The position numbers and the translations under genes are program-made. 64,000 nt of DNA. It comes from Tilletia caries (taxonomy: Eukaryota; Basidiomycota; Exobasidiomycetes; Tilletiales; Tilletiaceae). The stretch is from assembly GCA_032718865.1 (NCBI GenBank), contig JALUTQ010000040.1, positions 124,001 to 188,000 of the forward strand. The letters run 5' to 3'. Below the pieces are notes generated by a model that had not been told where the DNA came from, searched no databases, and saw only the letters and a list, made by a program, of their open reading frames with translations. Numbering within the stretch: position 1 is the first letter of the stretch; each line of letters starts with the position of its first letter. Positions 9,854 through 22,100 of the stretch are shown here, piece by piece.

Positions 9854-12480
9854 TCACGGCGGGTCAATCATGAGGAAGTTACCCACGATGCAAATGGGGA
9901 TCTGTAAAAAAAAAAAGAAAGGCCCACGCAGCGCAAGCGCATAAGTTCAACTGATCCACAATGAATATCGCGCCAGACAACCAAAGAATGAAGATGAGGG
10001 GAAGCTAGAAACTCACATTCCACTGATCTCGCCGGATCGTAAAGCTGAAGCAGCACGGTATCAGCACTTCCTCCCCACCATGATGACGCACCGCCGACCC
10101 TCCTGACCCTCCTGCTCCTGCTACGGGCCCGTGTTGCGGAGTCCTGAGACCAACAACGTCCTGCGGCCCACCCGCACCCGCGCCGGTGCCGGTGCCGTGC
10201 GGGCCAGCGCTCGTGCCCGTGGACGAGGATGATCCGCTCCGGGTGGAAATCATGGCGCTACCTGCCAGCGCATTGTTGTTGTTGCTACTGCCACCACCTT
10301 CGTTCGCACTCGTACCCGTGGGCAGTTCTGCGGCAGCAGTGGCATCGGAGGCGGAAGGAGGCCGTCCGTTGTTCGTCGTAGAAGACGAAGCGAGGAGCGC
10401 TGCTTCATCCGCTGTGCTATTGGCATACGCGCCAGCCCCACCCTTGGACGTGGATGTAGATGTCGACGTAGAACGGCCCGCCCCTCCCAACTCACCGCCA
10501 CTCTGGGCACCGCTCGCAGAAGAGCCCGCCGGTCCACCCACCGTGCCCACACTACTGCTAACAGGCGTCATCGGCGCCAGCCGGTTCGACAGCCGGCCGC
10601 CTTGGTTCGTCGTCGTCGAGGAGGAGGACGATGACGAGGAGGGACCACCACCACCACCACCAGCGATAGCCTGCGCTAGTCCTCCACCCGACCCGCTCCC
10701 ATTCCCATTCCCATTCCCATTCCCGTTCACACTACTGATGCTCAAACTGCGATGCGACTTCGCAGGCGTCGCCCCACCCACGCTCGACCCGGGCCCAAGC
10801 CCCGCACCACCAACAGCACCCGTCGAGCCAAAGGAAGGGTCCAGCGACGACGACGCCGCGGCGGAGGAGTTGGCCGAGTGCGTGCGTGCGCGGAGGATGC
10901 AGGACGTCAGTACGGCTTTTTGGCCCGGGTCGAAGGAGACGGCGCCGTACTTCTCCCAGTAGTTTACCGCGCTCTCTGTTTTTCCGATGCGACGCGAGAA
11001 GGGAGGGGCGTGTGGTGAGAAGTCAGCATTCCAGGCACAGAGAAGGAAGGGAAGGAAAGAGAGGGGAATCAGGAGATGTCGTACTCACCCTCAGCCATAA
11101 GCTCATAGATGCACAGCCGCCCATCCCGCAACGAATCAATGTTAACCCCAATCAGATTCGCAAACTCCTTATTGCCCTTGTAGATCTCCCCCGTGCGGCG
11201 CCAGAGACAGGCGGGAATGCCCTGAGTGGAGAAGACGCGATCGTAGTCGAGCAGGAGACGCTCGAAGTGTTCTTCGATGATGAGGAGGTCGACGTTGGTT
11301 AGGGATTGGGCGATGGCCTGTGTTTGAGAAAAGAGGAGTGAGCTGATAGGTTGAAAGGAAAACGAGTTTAACAAAGATGGTACTCACGCGGAAGGCAGGA
11401 CGGAAGACGGAGAGCGGTTTCAAGATCCGTCTGCGCGACTGGGGCGAAACACTGAGCAACACGGCGCGAAGGAATAGCAGGTGTCAGCCTCCATGCTCCC
11501 AATCAATCAAACCAAAAGCGTTCGAGATCGAGATCGAGATCGAGACAGTAGAGAAACAGACTCACTTCTTCTCCATCCACCGATTCAACCTCGCATACCC
11601 ATTTACATAATTATAAGGCTTCAACAGCCCCGCATCATACTTGGCATGAATGACTTTGCGGAGCCGCTCGTCGCGTGTGCCATCGGTCTGGTCCGCGGCG
11701 GTGATGAGGAAGCGCTCGGCTTTGGAGCCGAAGCCGGCGGGGAGGACGCGGTTCGTGCTGTTGTTGTTGTTGTTGTTGGAGGTCGAGGAGGATGGGCGGA
11801 CGGGTGGGGCCTGTTGTTGGGATGTGTTAGTCGAGGATGGATTAGGCGCGTTGGAGCTGAGCTGAGGTTGGAGCTGGTGTGGCAGATGCGGCGGTACACT
11901 TCCCGCCGTAAGGCCAAGTCCGACACCATGCTCTCCGAGATTGTCGTTGCTTCCGGAGGAGGAGGAAGGATCGAGGAGCGGCGCGCCTGTCGATCCTTGG
12001 GACGCTGAGTTCGAAGTCGAGGCGCCGTACGGGTCCATAAGCTGCGATACCTCGCTCCCTGCGCGCACCTGGGGTCCCCGCCGCTCTCCGACACCGACGG
12101 TACTACCGGCTCTGACCCCCCTGCCTGGCCCTCCTCCTGAACTCCCAATCCCACTACCACCTACAGAGCTCCTCCCCTGCCCTTGCCCGACCCCAACCGG
12201 CGACGTCCCCATCCCCACAGCCATACCCGCAGTGGTCTCATCATGGCACAAATGCCCAATATCGCGCTTGATACACCTCTGGCACGGCCTGCCCTCGTCA
12301 CAGGTCATATGGGACCGGCGGCAGTAGATGCATGCCGTGGACACCTTTCTGCGTTTCTTCGTGGATGAAGATGCCGATGCGGAGGGGCTGTTGCTGTTGG
12401 GCTTGAGGGCGGGTAGGGGGGTTATCGTCGTTGTTGTTGGTGCGGAGGAGGAGGAGGATGCTTGTTGGGTGCTTGACGTT
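9358..12480 (-). repeat. Segmental duplication, copy B (complete partner)
   Basis: Partner of 4235-6893. The part matching copy A runs from the 3' flank through exons 5 to 2 and into exon 1 up to about 12480. Segments missing in copy A are the remaining 5' part of exon 1, a block near 11650-11985, and the end of exon 2 with its donor. Confidence 0.8.
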
Positions 12481-12592
12481 GATGTTGACGAGGACGGGTC
12501 GGAGGTGGAGGGCATGGCGACGAGGGCTGCTGCTGCGGCGGCGGCGGCGGCGGCAGCTGCTATTTGTTCAGTCGCTATCGCTGCCGAAGCCC

Positions 12593-12632
<40 letters not shown>

Positions 12633-12815
12633 CTGCTGCTCTGCGCTGGCGTACTTGGCGTCGTGCTCGTACTCGTTCATGGATGCCATCCTGTCTGTCG
12701 CTGCGCTGGTCCCTGAGCCGGAGCTGGAGCCTGGAGGTGGAGCTGGAGCTGGAGCGGGACCTGGAGCGGGACCTGGAGCGGGACCTGGAGGCGGCGGAGG
12801 CATGGACGAGCTCAT
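9854..12815 (-). CDS. ERT1: Zn2Cys6 and PAS transcription regulator of gluconeogenesis, ERT1 family
   Basis: Five exons on the minus strand (12815-11566, 11451-11388, 11317-11089, 10975-10017, 9901-9854) join in phase to 849 residues. The N terminus has Pro/Ala, poly-Gln and poly-Ala tracts. The zinc cluster, about residues 160-192, contains CIYCRRSHMTCDEGRPCQRC and ends GHLCHDE. The PAS-type domain, about residues 439-520, contains IPACLWRRTGEIYKGNKEF and continues into exon 4 with NYWEKYG. The protein ends IVGNFLMIDPP. ERT1/Rds2/AcuK-type factors activate PCK1, FBP1 and related genes on non-fermentable carbon; this role is from the family. Splice sites are all GT-AG. Long Ser/Gly/Thr repeats make the C-terminal half low complexity. 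A dead tandem copy lies downstream. Confidence 0.9.
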
Positions 12816-14470
12816 GATTGAATCGATACGCGCGCGCGTGTACTTGCACTTTGCACTCCTTGTTCGTCGCTGTACTTATGCTCGTTGTTCCTTCTTCTTC
12901 GCGAGCGCGTCGGGCGCGTGTGAGTCGACGACGGCGGCGCGCTCCCCACTCTGTTTGACGCTTCTCGGCCCGACAGGAGAAGCAGTCCCTGGTGCATGGA
13001 AACACAACCCACTTGCCATGCTCCCATCTGCATCCCGTACACCATCACCCATCCTCCCTTTCCAAAGGCACCAGCATTCACCTACCCCTGAATTTTCTGC
13101 ATCCACAGACATTATTTTCAATACCATTCATTCAGTACGACCGCGAACTCGAGTTTTGCATACCAGAATGGCATGCGTAAAACCCACATGGCGTTTGCCC
13201 TCCATGGATTTATTTACGCATGTCCAGGAGGGGGGTACGATGGCCAATTCCTGAACTTACTTATCAACATGCCCCGGAATGGCTGGCAGAGGGAGGCTAA
13301 AAATGGGGGGGAAGTCACTCCTGCTTTGTGTCCGCGCGGCGGAGTGAGTGTATTTGTTGAGCTTTTGTCGCGGTGATGGTGATGATGGGTGATCCTATCG
13401 CAACCTTGCACACGTCAAGATTCTGGGACTCCTCCAACCTCAACCCCCCCTTTCCCGTCCAATTCCACCAAGCAACCCGCCAAACGCCCAGCCCGGAATC
13501 TACTCACCCCATTTTTCATCCTTCACGCTGGGACATTTCCCCCGTCCTTAGCACACCCACAGACCGAGTTGGTCAAAAAGGGTACAGATGCTTAGAAGTT
13601 CTGACACGCTGTGTATTCCACGTCCGTATAGTATAGGCTCGACATCTACAACTTGCACCTTGGGGGACCATCTTCGTCGCAACACATCCGAGGACTAATC
13701 TGAGGGGCGCTGGGGGGTTGGGATAAATACCAGGAGCCCGCGTGCGGCCTGCTTTTGCTTTGCTTCTCATGTGGCTCTTGTGTGGTTCTTTGATGTTGAT
13801 GTGGGGGTCTCGTTTCTCGTCCCCTAATAATCATTAGTTGATCGCCTCCGCTGGACTCCTATTCCGCTCCCTTGTGCGTCTGTCCATTTCTGTCTGGTCC
13901 CACGCACTCCAAGCACTTCAAACAGTCGCGCAGAGATGTGTGTATGATGGGGGAGGGTGAATTGAGCAGAGGCGTTGTAATAGGGGGGAGGGGCACAAAT
14001 TGTGAAAAGTAAAAGTGGGGGGCCTCGACGGGTGAGGTGGGCTCAACAACGGAACGGAACTGGAAAGTAGTGGGAAACACGGTAGAAACGAAAGGTAAGA
14101 AGAAGGCGGGTAGAATAGAACGAGCGAATTGTCTGGGGTGTAAAAAGGGGGTTGAGTAGAAAGTGAGGGAGGATTGGGGGGTGTCGCCGAGGGCTGTGTC
14201 CAAAGGAGAAAAAAAAAAAAAAGAGAAAAAGCTGGATGTGCAAAGTCCGTTCCGTGCTGAGAGATGACTGAATTAACGATCGTGTGGGTGTTGGATGGGT
14301 GTAGGAGTGTTGAGGAGGAGAAAAACCAAAAGTAGGGAGAGGCTGTGTGTGTGTATATATGGGGGTAAGATGAGGTGGTGCAAAGAGACGGGGGGGTTGG
14401 AAAGCCGAGCAGAAACGGTTCGAGACAGAGGGAGTGTCCAAGGGGCGGGGAGGGGGCGGGAGAACTCCGT
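12816..14470. other. Intergenic region
   Basis: Upstream of the ERT1-like gene and downstream of the glycoprotein gene, both on the minus strand. I see no convincing gene. The first ~150 bases upstream of 12815 are pyrimidine-rich as in a promoter leader. Confidence 0.5.
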
Positions 14471-16054
14471 TCAGAGAATCGCCGCACCGGCAAGGACGGC
14501 AACAAGGGCCAGCGCCAACGGCCCCACGAAGACACCCGCACCGCCCAGTGTCGACTGCGCACCAGACGACCCACCCGAGCCACCGCTGGACGACGAACCG
14601 CTGCTGCCGGAGCCCGACGATCCCTTGGTCTTCGTGTTGGACGACGACGAGCCCGTACCGGAACCGGAGCCAGACGCAGAAGGCGCAGCCGTAGTGGCGG
14701 GCAGAATAGCAGCAATACCATTCGCAATGGACGCAGTGGGCACACAGTTGCTAGTGGCAGGCAGCGAGTACGCCGCCGTGGGGGTCATCTGGTCCTCGGC
14801 GCCGTTGGTGTAGGAGGTGAACGCGCCGTCGGCACCCGTGTACGATCCGACGAAGTACTGGTGGAAGGTCGAGAAGGAGCCGTCGCCGAGGGGGTAGCGG
14901 CCCGGGGGGTAGGCCGCGTCACCGTCACAGGTCTCGAAGACACCGTCGGCGTAGCTGTGGGATGAAAAAGAGTCAATTTGAGGAATGTTTAGGGAAGCAT
15001 GCCCTTTGGAGAAAAGGGGCTTATCACTCACTTTCCGGGCATGACAAAGTTGCAGCCCATGACGTCAAGCTGGTGCTCGCACTCGTCGGTGGTGGAGATA
15101 CCGGAGCCGGCAGCGATGCATACACGGAAGCAGACCTGGTTGTAGGAGATGTAGTTCATCCACTGTGGAAAAGATTAAAAAAAATGGCAGGAACAGAGTC
15201 AGTATTTGCGAATTCCTGCTCGATTTCGGTATCCTGGGAAAAGAAACGTACCTCCTCGTAGAAAACATCCGTACCAGTGACGTTGGAAGTAACATTACCA
15301 CCGACGGGGTTACCCATGTTAGTCGCTCCGTGCGGGTCGAGCTCACCGCCCTCGTCACCGGCCATGAGACCGATGCGAGTAAAGTCACCAAGGGCCATGA
15401 TCTGGACATACAGCGGCGTCTTGACGAAGTGGACCGCGGTAAGGGTGCCGTCGGGAATAACCCGGGCCCCGTTCCGTGCCTTTGTGCACCAGGCGACGGT
15501 CTCGCCCTCGACGTCTCCGATGGGTTGGTCGGTGCCTGCGGGACCGAAGGTGCACCAGTCATCGACTGAGTTCACGGAGGCGAGGCGGGAGTCGGATGAT
15601 TGGTCGATCTTGGTTCCGAGGGAGGGGTTCTTAGGGTTGGTGGGACCGTTCTTGTTTGAGCCGCGGACGCCGGGGTAGGTGCTTGATACCTTGCCGTCTG
15701 TTGGGTTGATGAAGCGAGAATCTCGGGATGTCAGCATGTTAATCTCATTCGGGAAAACATAGGAGATGAGTGGTGGAGATACTGACAGACGAAAGCTGTT
15801 GGTGCGGCATCTGCTGCTAATGCTACGGGTGCGACTGCTTTTGATGCTGCTTTGGAGGGTGCGGCTGCTACTGCTGCGGCTGCTGCTGCTGCTGCACCGA
15901 CGCCTACTGCGGCGCCTGCTGCTACTGCCTTTGCCTTTCCGTGTGAGTGGGATGCGTGTGTGCCTGCAGTGCCTGCATGTCCTGTTGACCCGGATGCGGC
16001 TGCGACGGCGGAGACACCTGCTGCGAGGGTGAGTGCGAGAGTGGCGAAACGCAT
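14471..16054 (-). CDS. GPI-anchored secreted glycoprotein, basidiomycete macrophage-activating-glycoprotein type
   Basis: Four exons (16054-15791, 15743-15252, 15162-15032, 14954-14471) give 456 residues. The N terminus is a signal peptide (FATLALTLAAGVSAVAAAS), followed by a His/Ala-rich stretch. The core, about residues 90-330, has spaced cysteines and the conserved-looking block YNQVCFRVCIAAG with CEHQLDVMGC and a following VFETC. The C terminus is a Ser/Gly-rich stalk and a hydrophobic tail (FVGPLALALVAVLAGAAIL), a GPI-anchor signal. I recall proteins of this architecture in basidiomycetes under the name macrophage-activating glycoprotein; their biochemical role is not known to me. The first intron is only 47 bases with a weak donor (GTCTGT), so the exon 1 boundary is the least certain part. 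Exposed at the cell wall or plasma membrane. Confidence 0.75.
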
Positions 16055-17731
16055 GATGGGTGGTGTGAGGTGACTGGTGCGAGGTAGGAGGGAGGAGTGT
16101 AGGTAGGAAGAAGGGTGAAGAGGTGAGAGTGTATGTATGAGAGGAGAGAATGCGAGAGAAGGAGAGATGGAAGAAGGGCGTGTCCCTGTGGGTGAGTGAG
16201 TGCGGATGGGGAGCAGGTTAGGTTATCAACAGGGGAGCGCCGGTCGAAGGAACAACGTAACGAAAAGCGGGAGATAGAGCGCGAGAGCAGAGCAGAGCAG
16301 AGAGACATCAGACAGCACCCACCAGGCTAGCTGCAGGAAAGGAGCCAGGCGAGCAACGAGCAAACCAGCTTCATTACTATGAACCCAATCGAGACCGCAC
16401 AGGGGCCACTCCTCTCCTCTCCTGCCCACCCCAAGGTCCGAAACATCCACCAACGCGCCGATCAATCCAATCCCAGACACAGATTTCGTCAATCACCCGC
16501 CGGGACCCCACCGCGTTTTGTAATCGAATCCGACTCAGATCTCAAACCAAGTGCCTCGCCAGCCGCCGGCAATCGTGAGAGGACTGCTCCAGTGCCTCTT
16601 TCCCTTCCCCAAAAGCGGACACCCGAGCGTCCAGCACGAGAGCACACTCACTGGCACCGGGTCTCCACCCGCAATAAATCCACAGACAAGTTCCAGCCCC
16701 GTCTGAGGGCGAGAAGAAGGCAGGAGATGTCCTCTCTTTCCCATCTCCGATCTCTCCCTCACTCACCCACGTCTGATCTCGCTGGCAGCGCGCGTCCGAC
16801 TCGTGTTAACGTATTCCAGCGGGTGAGGGAGCGGGCCAGGCCGCCGGACGCTTCCACGCGATGCACATGCAACGAATCGGCGGAGTCGCCCGCAGCCTGC
16901 AGGAGCTCCGGGCAAAGCGGCAGGGCGGAGAGGCGTTATTTTTGCAACCAACGCCGGAACTTGTCGGGGTGCTGTCGACACTCGCCAGGAAATACAAACC
17001 ACAGCAAAACACATTTCATTCAGTTCGTTACTATTTTGTCGCAGCGAGAGCAATGGTGTGCTTGCTGGCGCCGCGTGGGCGCCTGTCAGCTCCCAGATAG
17101 GAGCACCAATATGGTGCGCGGGCAGCGTGCTCTGGGGAGTGGGTGGGGGGGGGGGGGGTCCGAGACTTGTTATGGAACTCACTGCACCCTTAAATCGCGT
17201 CTGAGATGAGCCCCGTGCGAGAACAAGCAAGGTCCGCGCGTAGGAGGGAACCTAACCAGATGAGAGAGCAAGTCACACGAGCGCGGTCAAGCGGCCAAGG
17301 CCACAGCGATTAGGAGCAAGAAAGCTGATAAGATGGCAGAGAAAAAGCTGTCAAATACAAAGAGGTCCATTGCCCGTGGATTCCGACCTCGACGCGAGTG
17401 GACCCCTTTCTTCCATCTTCCTTGCGATGTGCTTGGTGAAGGCGGCCCAAGCAGCTGGCCGGGGCATCTCAACGACTCATCTCGAGTGAGTTGGCTTCGA
17501 TGTTTCGACTTTCGACTCTTCTCCGCGGGAATAATGTTCTCAGAGCGACGGAAGCCCACCCTTTGGATCCAGTTCGGCGAACGGAGGGACTCGCCGGAAC
17601 GTCGGGAATCCACTGCGTCGTGCACGGATCGTTCGCCCCGTCTCATCTCCTCCGACTCTCCGTGAGCAATGCTGGGCTTTCCGATGCAATCCGTCCCACG
17701 TCCGAATGGATGTGACCAAACCTGCAGGATA
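16055..17731. other. Intergenic region
   Basis: Promoter side of the glycoprotein gene and 3' side of the PITH gene. It holds a G homopolymer run near 17140-17158. Long open frames on both strands here lack protein character. Confidence 0.5.
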
Positions 17732-19000
17732 TCACCGCACCCCACCCTGCCTCAACGCACCCCCCTGCGCATCCTCCCTCACCCCACCCACAGGCGTATC
17801 CGCCGCGTTCGCGGCGGGAACGTCGAAATCGGCCTGTTCCGTCTTCTTCAGCACGAGTGCCGTGCCACGGAAACCGAGGTAGAAGAGCTGGCCGGTCTCG
17901 AGGGCGGGTGTGTCTGACTATTTTTGGCAAAGGAGAGTTCAGCGTGAGATAGGGAGATAGAGAAGAGAGGAGGAGAGAGGAGAGAGGAGAGAGGAGAGAG
18001 GAGAGAGGAGAGAGGAGAGAGGAGAGAGGAGAGAGGAGAGAGGAGAGAGGAGAGAGGAGAGAGGAGAGAAGGAAAGCGAGAAAGAGACTTACCAAAACAA
18101 CACTGATACTGTTCACATTCGCAAACCGCGCCAAACTGACCGGGTACTCGCTCAGCCCACCCCCCTCCAACAGCGCAAAGTCAGCCTGCGGCTTCCCCGT
18201 CCCCGGCCCACCGACGCTTCCCGCGCGATTGGAGCTGGAGGAGGCGGAGACGTAGTGTTGCTGTTCTGGTGCTGGTCTTTGCTCGGTGGAGGAGGAAGGG
18301 GCGAATGAGGAGGCGGAGACGGTCAGTCGGGATAGGTTTCCGGCTAGGCTGGTCGGTGGTGGCGGTGGTAAGGAGGGGGCCTCGGGCGCGGATGTCGCTT
18401 CTACCTCGTCGAAACTGATGCCTTGTGGCCGATTTACGTACGCTCGACATCTCTTTTGGGTACAAATGAAAAGGTCAGCTGTGTGTACTTGGTGCAGAGA
18501 GAGGAGGGAGAGGAAACGTACCTGGGGTGCCAGGTCGCCTCGGCCGGGATTGAGAAGGATAGATTTAATCCGACAGGGACAGGTGAAAGGCACGTTGATG
18601 ATGAACTGTGTGTAAAGAAGAGATAGATCGAAAAAGAGAGTGAGAAGGCCTATGGATCTCGGGGACGGAGAAGGGCACACAACTTCCTCGCTTCGCACCT
18701 GATCATCAACAAGACTCTCAACATAGACCTCCATCGAGTTCCGTTCGTTCCACGGCTTGATCACCTGTCGTGCCGATTCAGGTATGGCCAGATTGAGGCC
18801 CCATACGTGGTCCTTTCCAATCAAAAAAAGAGGGAAAGATGACGAAGAAAGTTGAGTGCACTGGGAAAGGAAGAGGGCAATGAATTCACATAGAGACTCA
18901 CCTTGTCGATGTACTCGTACAGGTTGAGCTCATCGCCTGCGGACAGGCCGACCTGGTTGAGGTCCACAGTGGTGACTTCGTCGTTGCAGTTGTTGTTCAT
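17732..19000 (-). CDS. PITH-domain protein
   Basis: Five exons on the minus strand (19000-18902, 18812-18699, 18605-18522, 18452-18093, 17917-17732) join to 280 residues. The PITH signature is clear: LYEYIDKDHVWGLNLA, then IKPWNERNSMEVYVES, FIINVPFTCPCRIKSILL, SEYPVSLARFANVNSIS and LFYLGFRGT. A disordered Ser/Pro insert of roughly 75 residues sits between the two halves of the domain (exon 4). PITH domains occur in TXNL1 and PITHD1, linked to the proteasome; no thioredoxin domain is seen here. The ATG is chosen as the first in frame after a good acceptor (CGATATAG, three bases before it), so a 5'-UTR intron or an upstream exon is possible. The last intron carries a 7-bp minisatellite. Confidence 0.85.
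17971..18068. repeat. 7-bp minisatellite inside a PITH-gene intron
   Basis: About 14 tandem copies of GAGAGGA on the plus strand. On the coding (minus) strand this is an uninterrupted TCTCTCC pyrimidine tract within the last intron (18092-17918). Copy number should vary between strains. Confidence 0.9.
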
Positions 19001-19126
19001 TTCCTATATCGAGGCGGGAGGGAGGGAGAGGGGGAGAGGGGACCGACAGAAAGGTGAGCAATGTAATTTGATGCAGCGACTTCCTCCTTCCACGCCGCGA
19101 AGGGATTTTTCTATAGACCCACCCGC

Positions 19127-22100
19127 TCACTTTGGTTCTACGGCGAAGCTCTGCGGCTTCCTACAGCAAGGAATGATAGGACCACGAGCACTCGGTATAC
19201 TTGATGAACGCTGACGCGGTCTCTGTGACGGGGAAGGGCTAGATGCGACGGAGATTGGTTAAGCGCGGGCTTTCGGGGTATGGAAGGGGGCTGCTTGGAA
19301 GGTCATGAGGACCAATGGGTACCGCTGGTTGAGGATCGGGGCGAGATCCACGGTCAAGAAGGAGGAAATTCCCATTCTCTTGCTGCGCACGACTACGATT
19401 GTACCTCAGACACACACGCAAATTCACGAGTTCAGACACGTTTCCGTTACAAGAGACTCATAGTTGCCACACTTGGTAGCTCCGCCTCGTCACCAAAGCG
19501 CGGCCGCTTTTGACGTTGGTAAGTAAACGCAGCGTTTACTTCTCGGTTGGTCGTGGCGACTGATCGAAACCCATCTAATCCGACGTACAGGACAAGATGG
19601 CGACCCAAACTTATCAGGGCACGGCAGCCCTTACCCGTCAGCAAGAGACGGGTGCTACGGACACCCCCCGGCAGGCTCAATACTCTCAACAAGCAGCCGG
19701 TCCCTCATCTTCGACGCCTCATCCTCAATTTCCGGGCGTCTCGACCCAAGATATCCAGCTACAACGCTTGACCGAACTCGAGATCCAGTATGGTATCTCT
19801 CCTCCCCACTCATCAAACGAGATGCCGATTGAGGCAAGGCTCGAACGCATCGACGGCTTGAAGCGAGACCGAAAAGCGGAGGACCGGCTACGACGAGACC
19901 GTCGACGTTCATTCGACAACTCGAACACTCTGTACGAGTCGGTTCTGCGGCTCGTCAAGAAGGCACAGGAAGCGGAGGGTCGGCCGGTACTACGACCACC
20001 ACCCACGACCGTGTCGAACGTCTCGAGACCGATCTGTCGAGACTTGACGCTCGTCTGGAGGAAGACTTCTCCAAGATCGATTCACGGATCACGGACGTCT
20101 TTCGGTCTTTGGCAAGCTTGTCGAGGAGTTCAAAGGCACACGACAAGAGTCGACCATTGTGCCACCTCCTGTTACTCGTCCAGAAGCTCCTTGGTCTCAA
20201 TCAGTACCCGCCACACCATCTGTCGGCTTTGCTGACCCGACAACATCACGTCCCGAGCGCACAATCCAAACGATCCCGACCCGAGGACCGATCGAAGCAC
20301 TCTCTATGTTCACCGACACACGCCCTCAAACACAAACTCGTACATACGGAGGAGAACCGACTGGTCCAGAGAGACCCACGTCGTTCTTTCGTCCTGGCCC
20401 TGGAGGGATTCGTGACAACACGCAACAGGGAGGTTTCAATAGTGGAGGAACGGGATGGAATGGATTTGGTAGTGGACCAGGAGGGAATGGACCCAGTGGC
20501 GGTGGGCCCGGCGGTGGTCCAGGTCCTGGCGGTGGTCCAGGTCCCGGTGGTGGCCCAGGTCCTGGAGGAGGTGGACTTCCTGACTTCCGGAATGGCCGAG
20601 ACTTTCAGCAACGCTCCCGTCCAAACGTTCCGAAGCAAGCGGAGATTGGCGATTTCAATCCTGCTGATCGTCACCCACTCGCTTACTGCATCCACCTGGA
20701 ACACTTCAGGAGTCAAGGCCTTTACGAGGATGCGGCCATTCTCGGTATCGTCGGAAGCTGCATGAAAGGCGCAGCCAAGGATTGGTGGGACACCATTTGG
20801 CCGCGACCAACGACGTGGGACGAATGGCGAACATACTTCTTTCGACGATGGACGAAGGATCCTACTGCCGCCACATTGCAAATGCTTCAGCGACGATTCA
20901 AACCGCGATCCGAAGCGCTCTCCAGCTATCTCTACGACAAGTACTGGCTGGTCGGCATGGAAGGAGTCTCTCGGCTCGTTTACAATCAACCCGAGAACAT
21001 TCGAATTGTCTTTCCCGACGAGATTAGTCGCGTTCTCAATCAACGATCCTCCATCGAGCTGATCGGTATGGTCCATAACGGTCTACCGAGCAACTGGCAA
21101 CTCCAGCTGCTTGACGTGATGGAACGAGCGACGACATGGGAGGATTACGTTCAACAGATGATCAAGCGCGAGACGTATCTTCGTGAACACTTCGGGGTGT
21201 ATGCTGGGGAAGGAGACGATGATATCCGAACGAATGAACCACGACGCGATTGGACCAAGAGGAACGTCCGACAGGCGTCGAAGCGATCATCGGCAATCGC
21301 TACTGGTCAACCTCGTTCGGAAGAGGAGAAGGAACAGAGGAAGAAGGATCGGGAAACGGGTGGCTGCTTCCTTTGTCATGAGGTGGGGCACGCGGCTAGA
21401 GATTGCCCGAAGGAAAAGGGAAAGGGGAGATATGTCCGGCGGGTCGAGTCACGAGTTCCAAACATCGCCAAAGTCGTCGCGGACGCCCTACTTTCTGGCT
21501 CGGACTCGGATGGTACGACCAGTACTGTTGATGAAGAAGACGATTTCTTCACAGACGACACCGGACATGATTCCGAGAACAACGTCCGCAAGTGCAGCGC
21601 GGTACGAACGGTCAGACGGGAGACTTCAGACGCCAAGCATCCAGGAACGCTTCATCAAAGGGCAGCCTCCTTCAAACTGTCCGTGAAGGTCGAGGGAGAG
21701 GATCAATACGAGCTGCTCCTGGACTCGGGTTCAGAGATCAGTCTCATATCTTCAAGAGCCTTGACATCACTCGCTCCAGACATCGAGAAGTTTCCTGCCC
21801 AAGATATCGAGCTCCAAGGATTCGACAGCGGCAAATCACAACGGACTTTGTCGGTCGTCGTCCTTCCGGTCTCTTTTGTCTGCGACCGAGGAGAGGAACG
21901 GCTCGAATGGTGCGAGTTCCATGAGGTGGAACGTTGTTCGGACGGATGGCTGCTAGGAGTCGACAATATCCTCGAAAAAGGGATTGCTTGCGACCCTGTA
22001 AGCTGGTCCGTTACGTTCGGACGAGCCCCGATTATGCGAGCAAGCATGATTCCACCAAAGAAGCCGGGAAGTACGTCAAAGACCTCCAAGAAGACGACGG

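Noticed and set aside
12328..13254. 308-codon plus-strand frame with poly-Ala and poly-Cys runs
   Set aside because: Mirror of the poly-Gln/poly-Ala exon of the ERT1-like gene; no independent coding signal.
16379..17209. 276-codon plus-strand frame
   Set aside because: Composition unlike a protein, no splice signals, and it lies in the promoter region of the glycoprotein gene.
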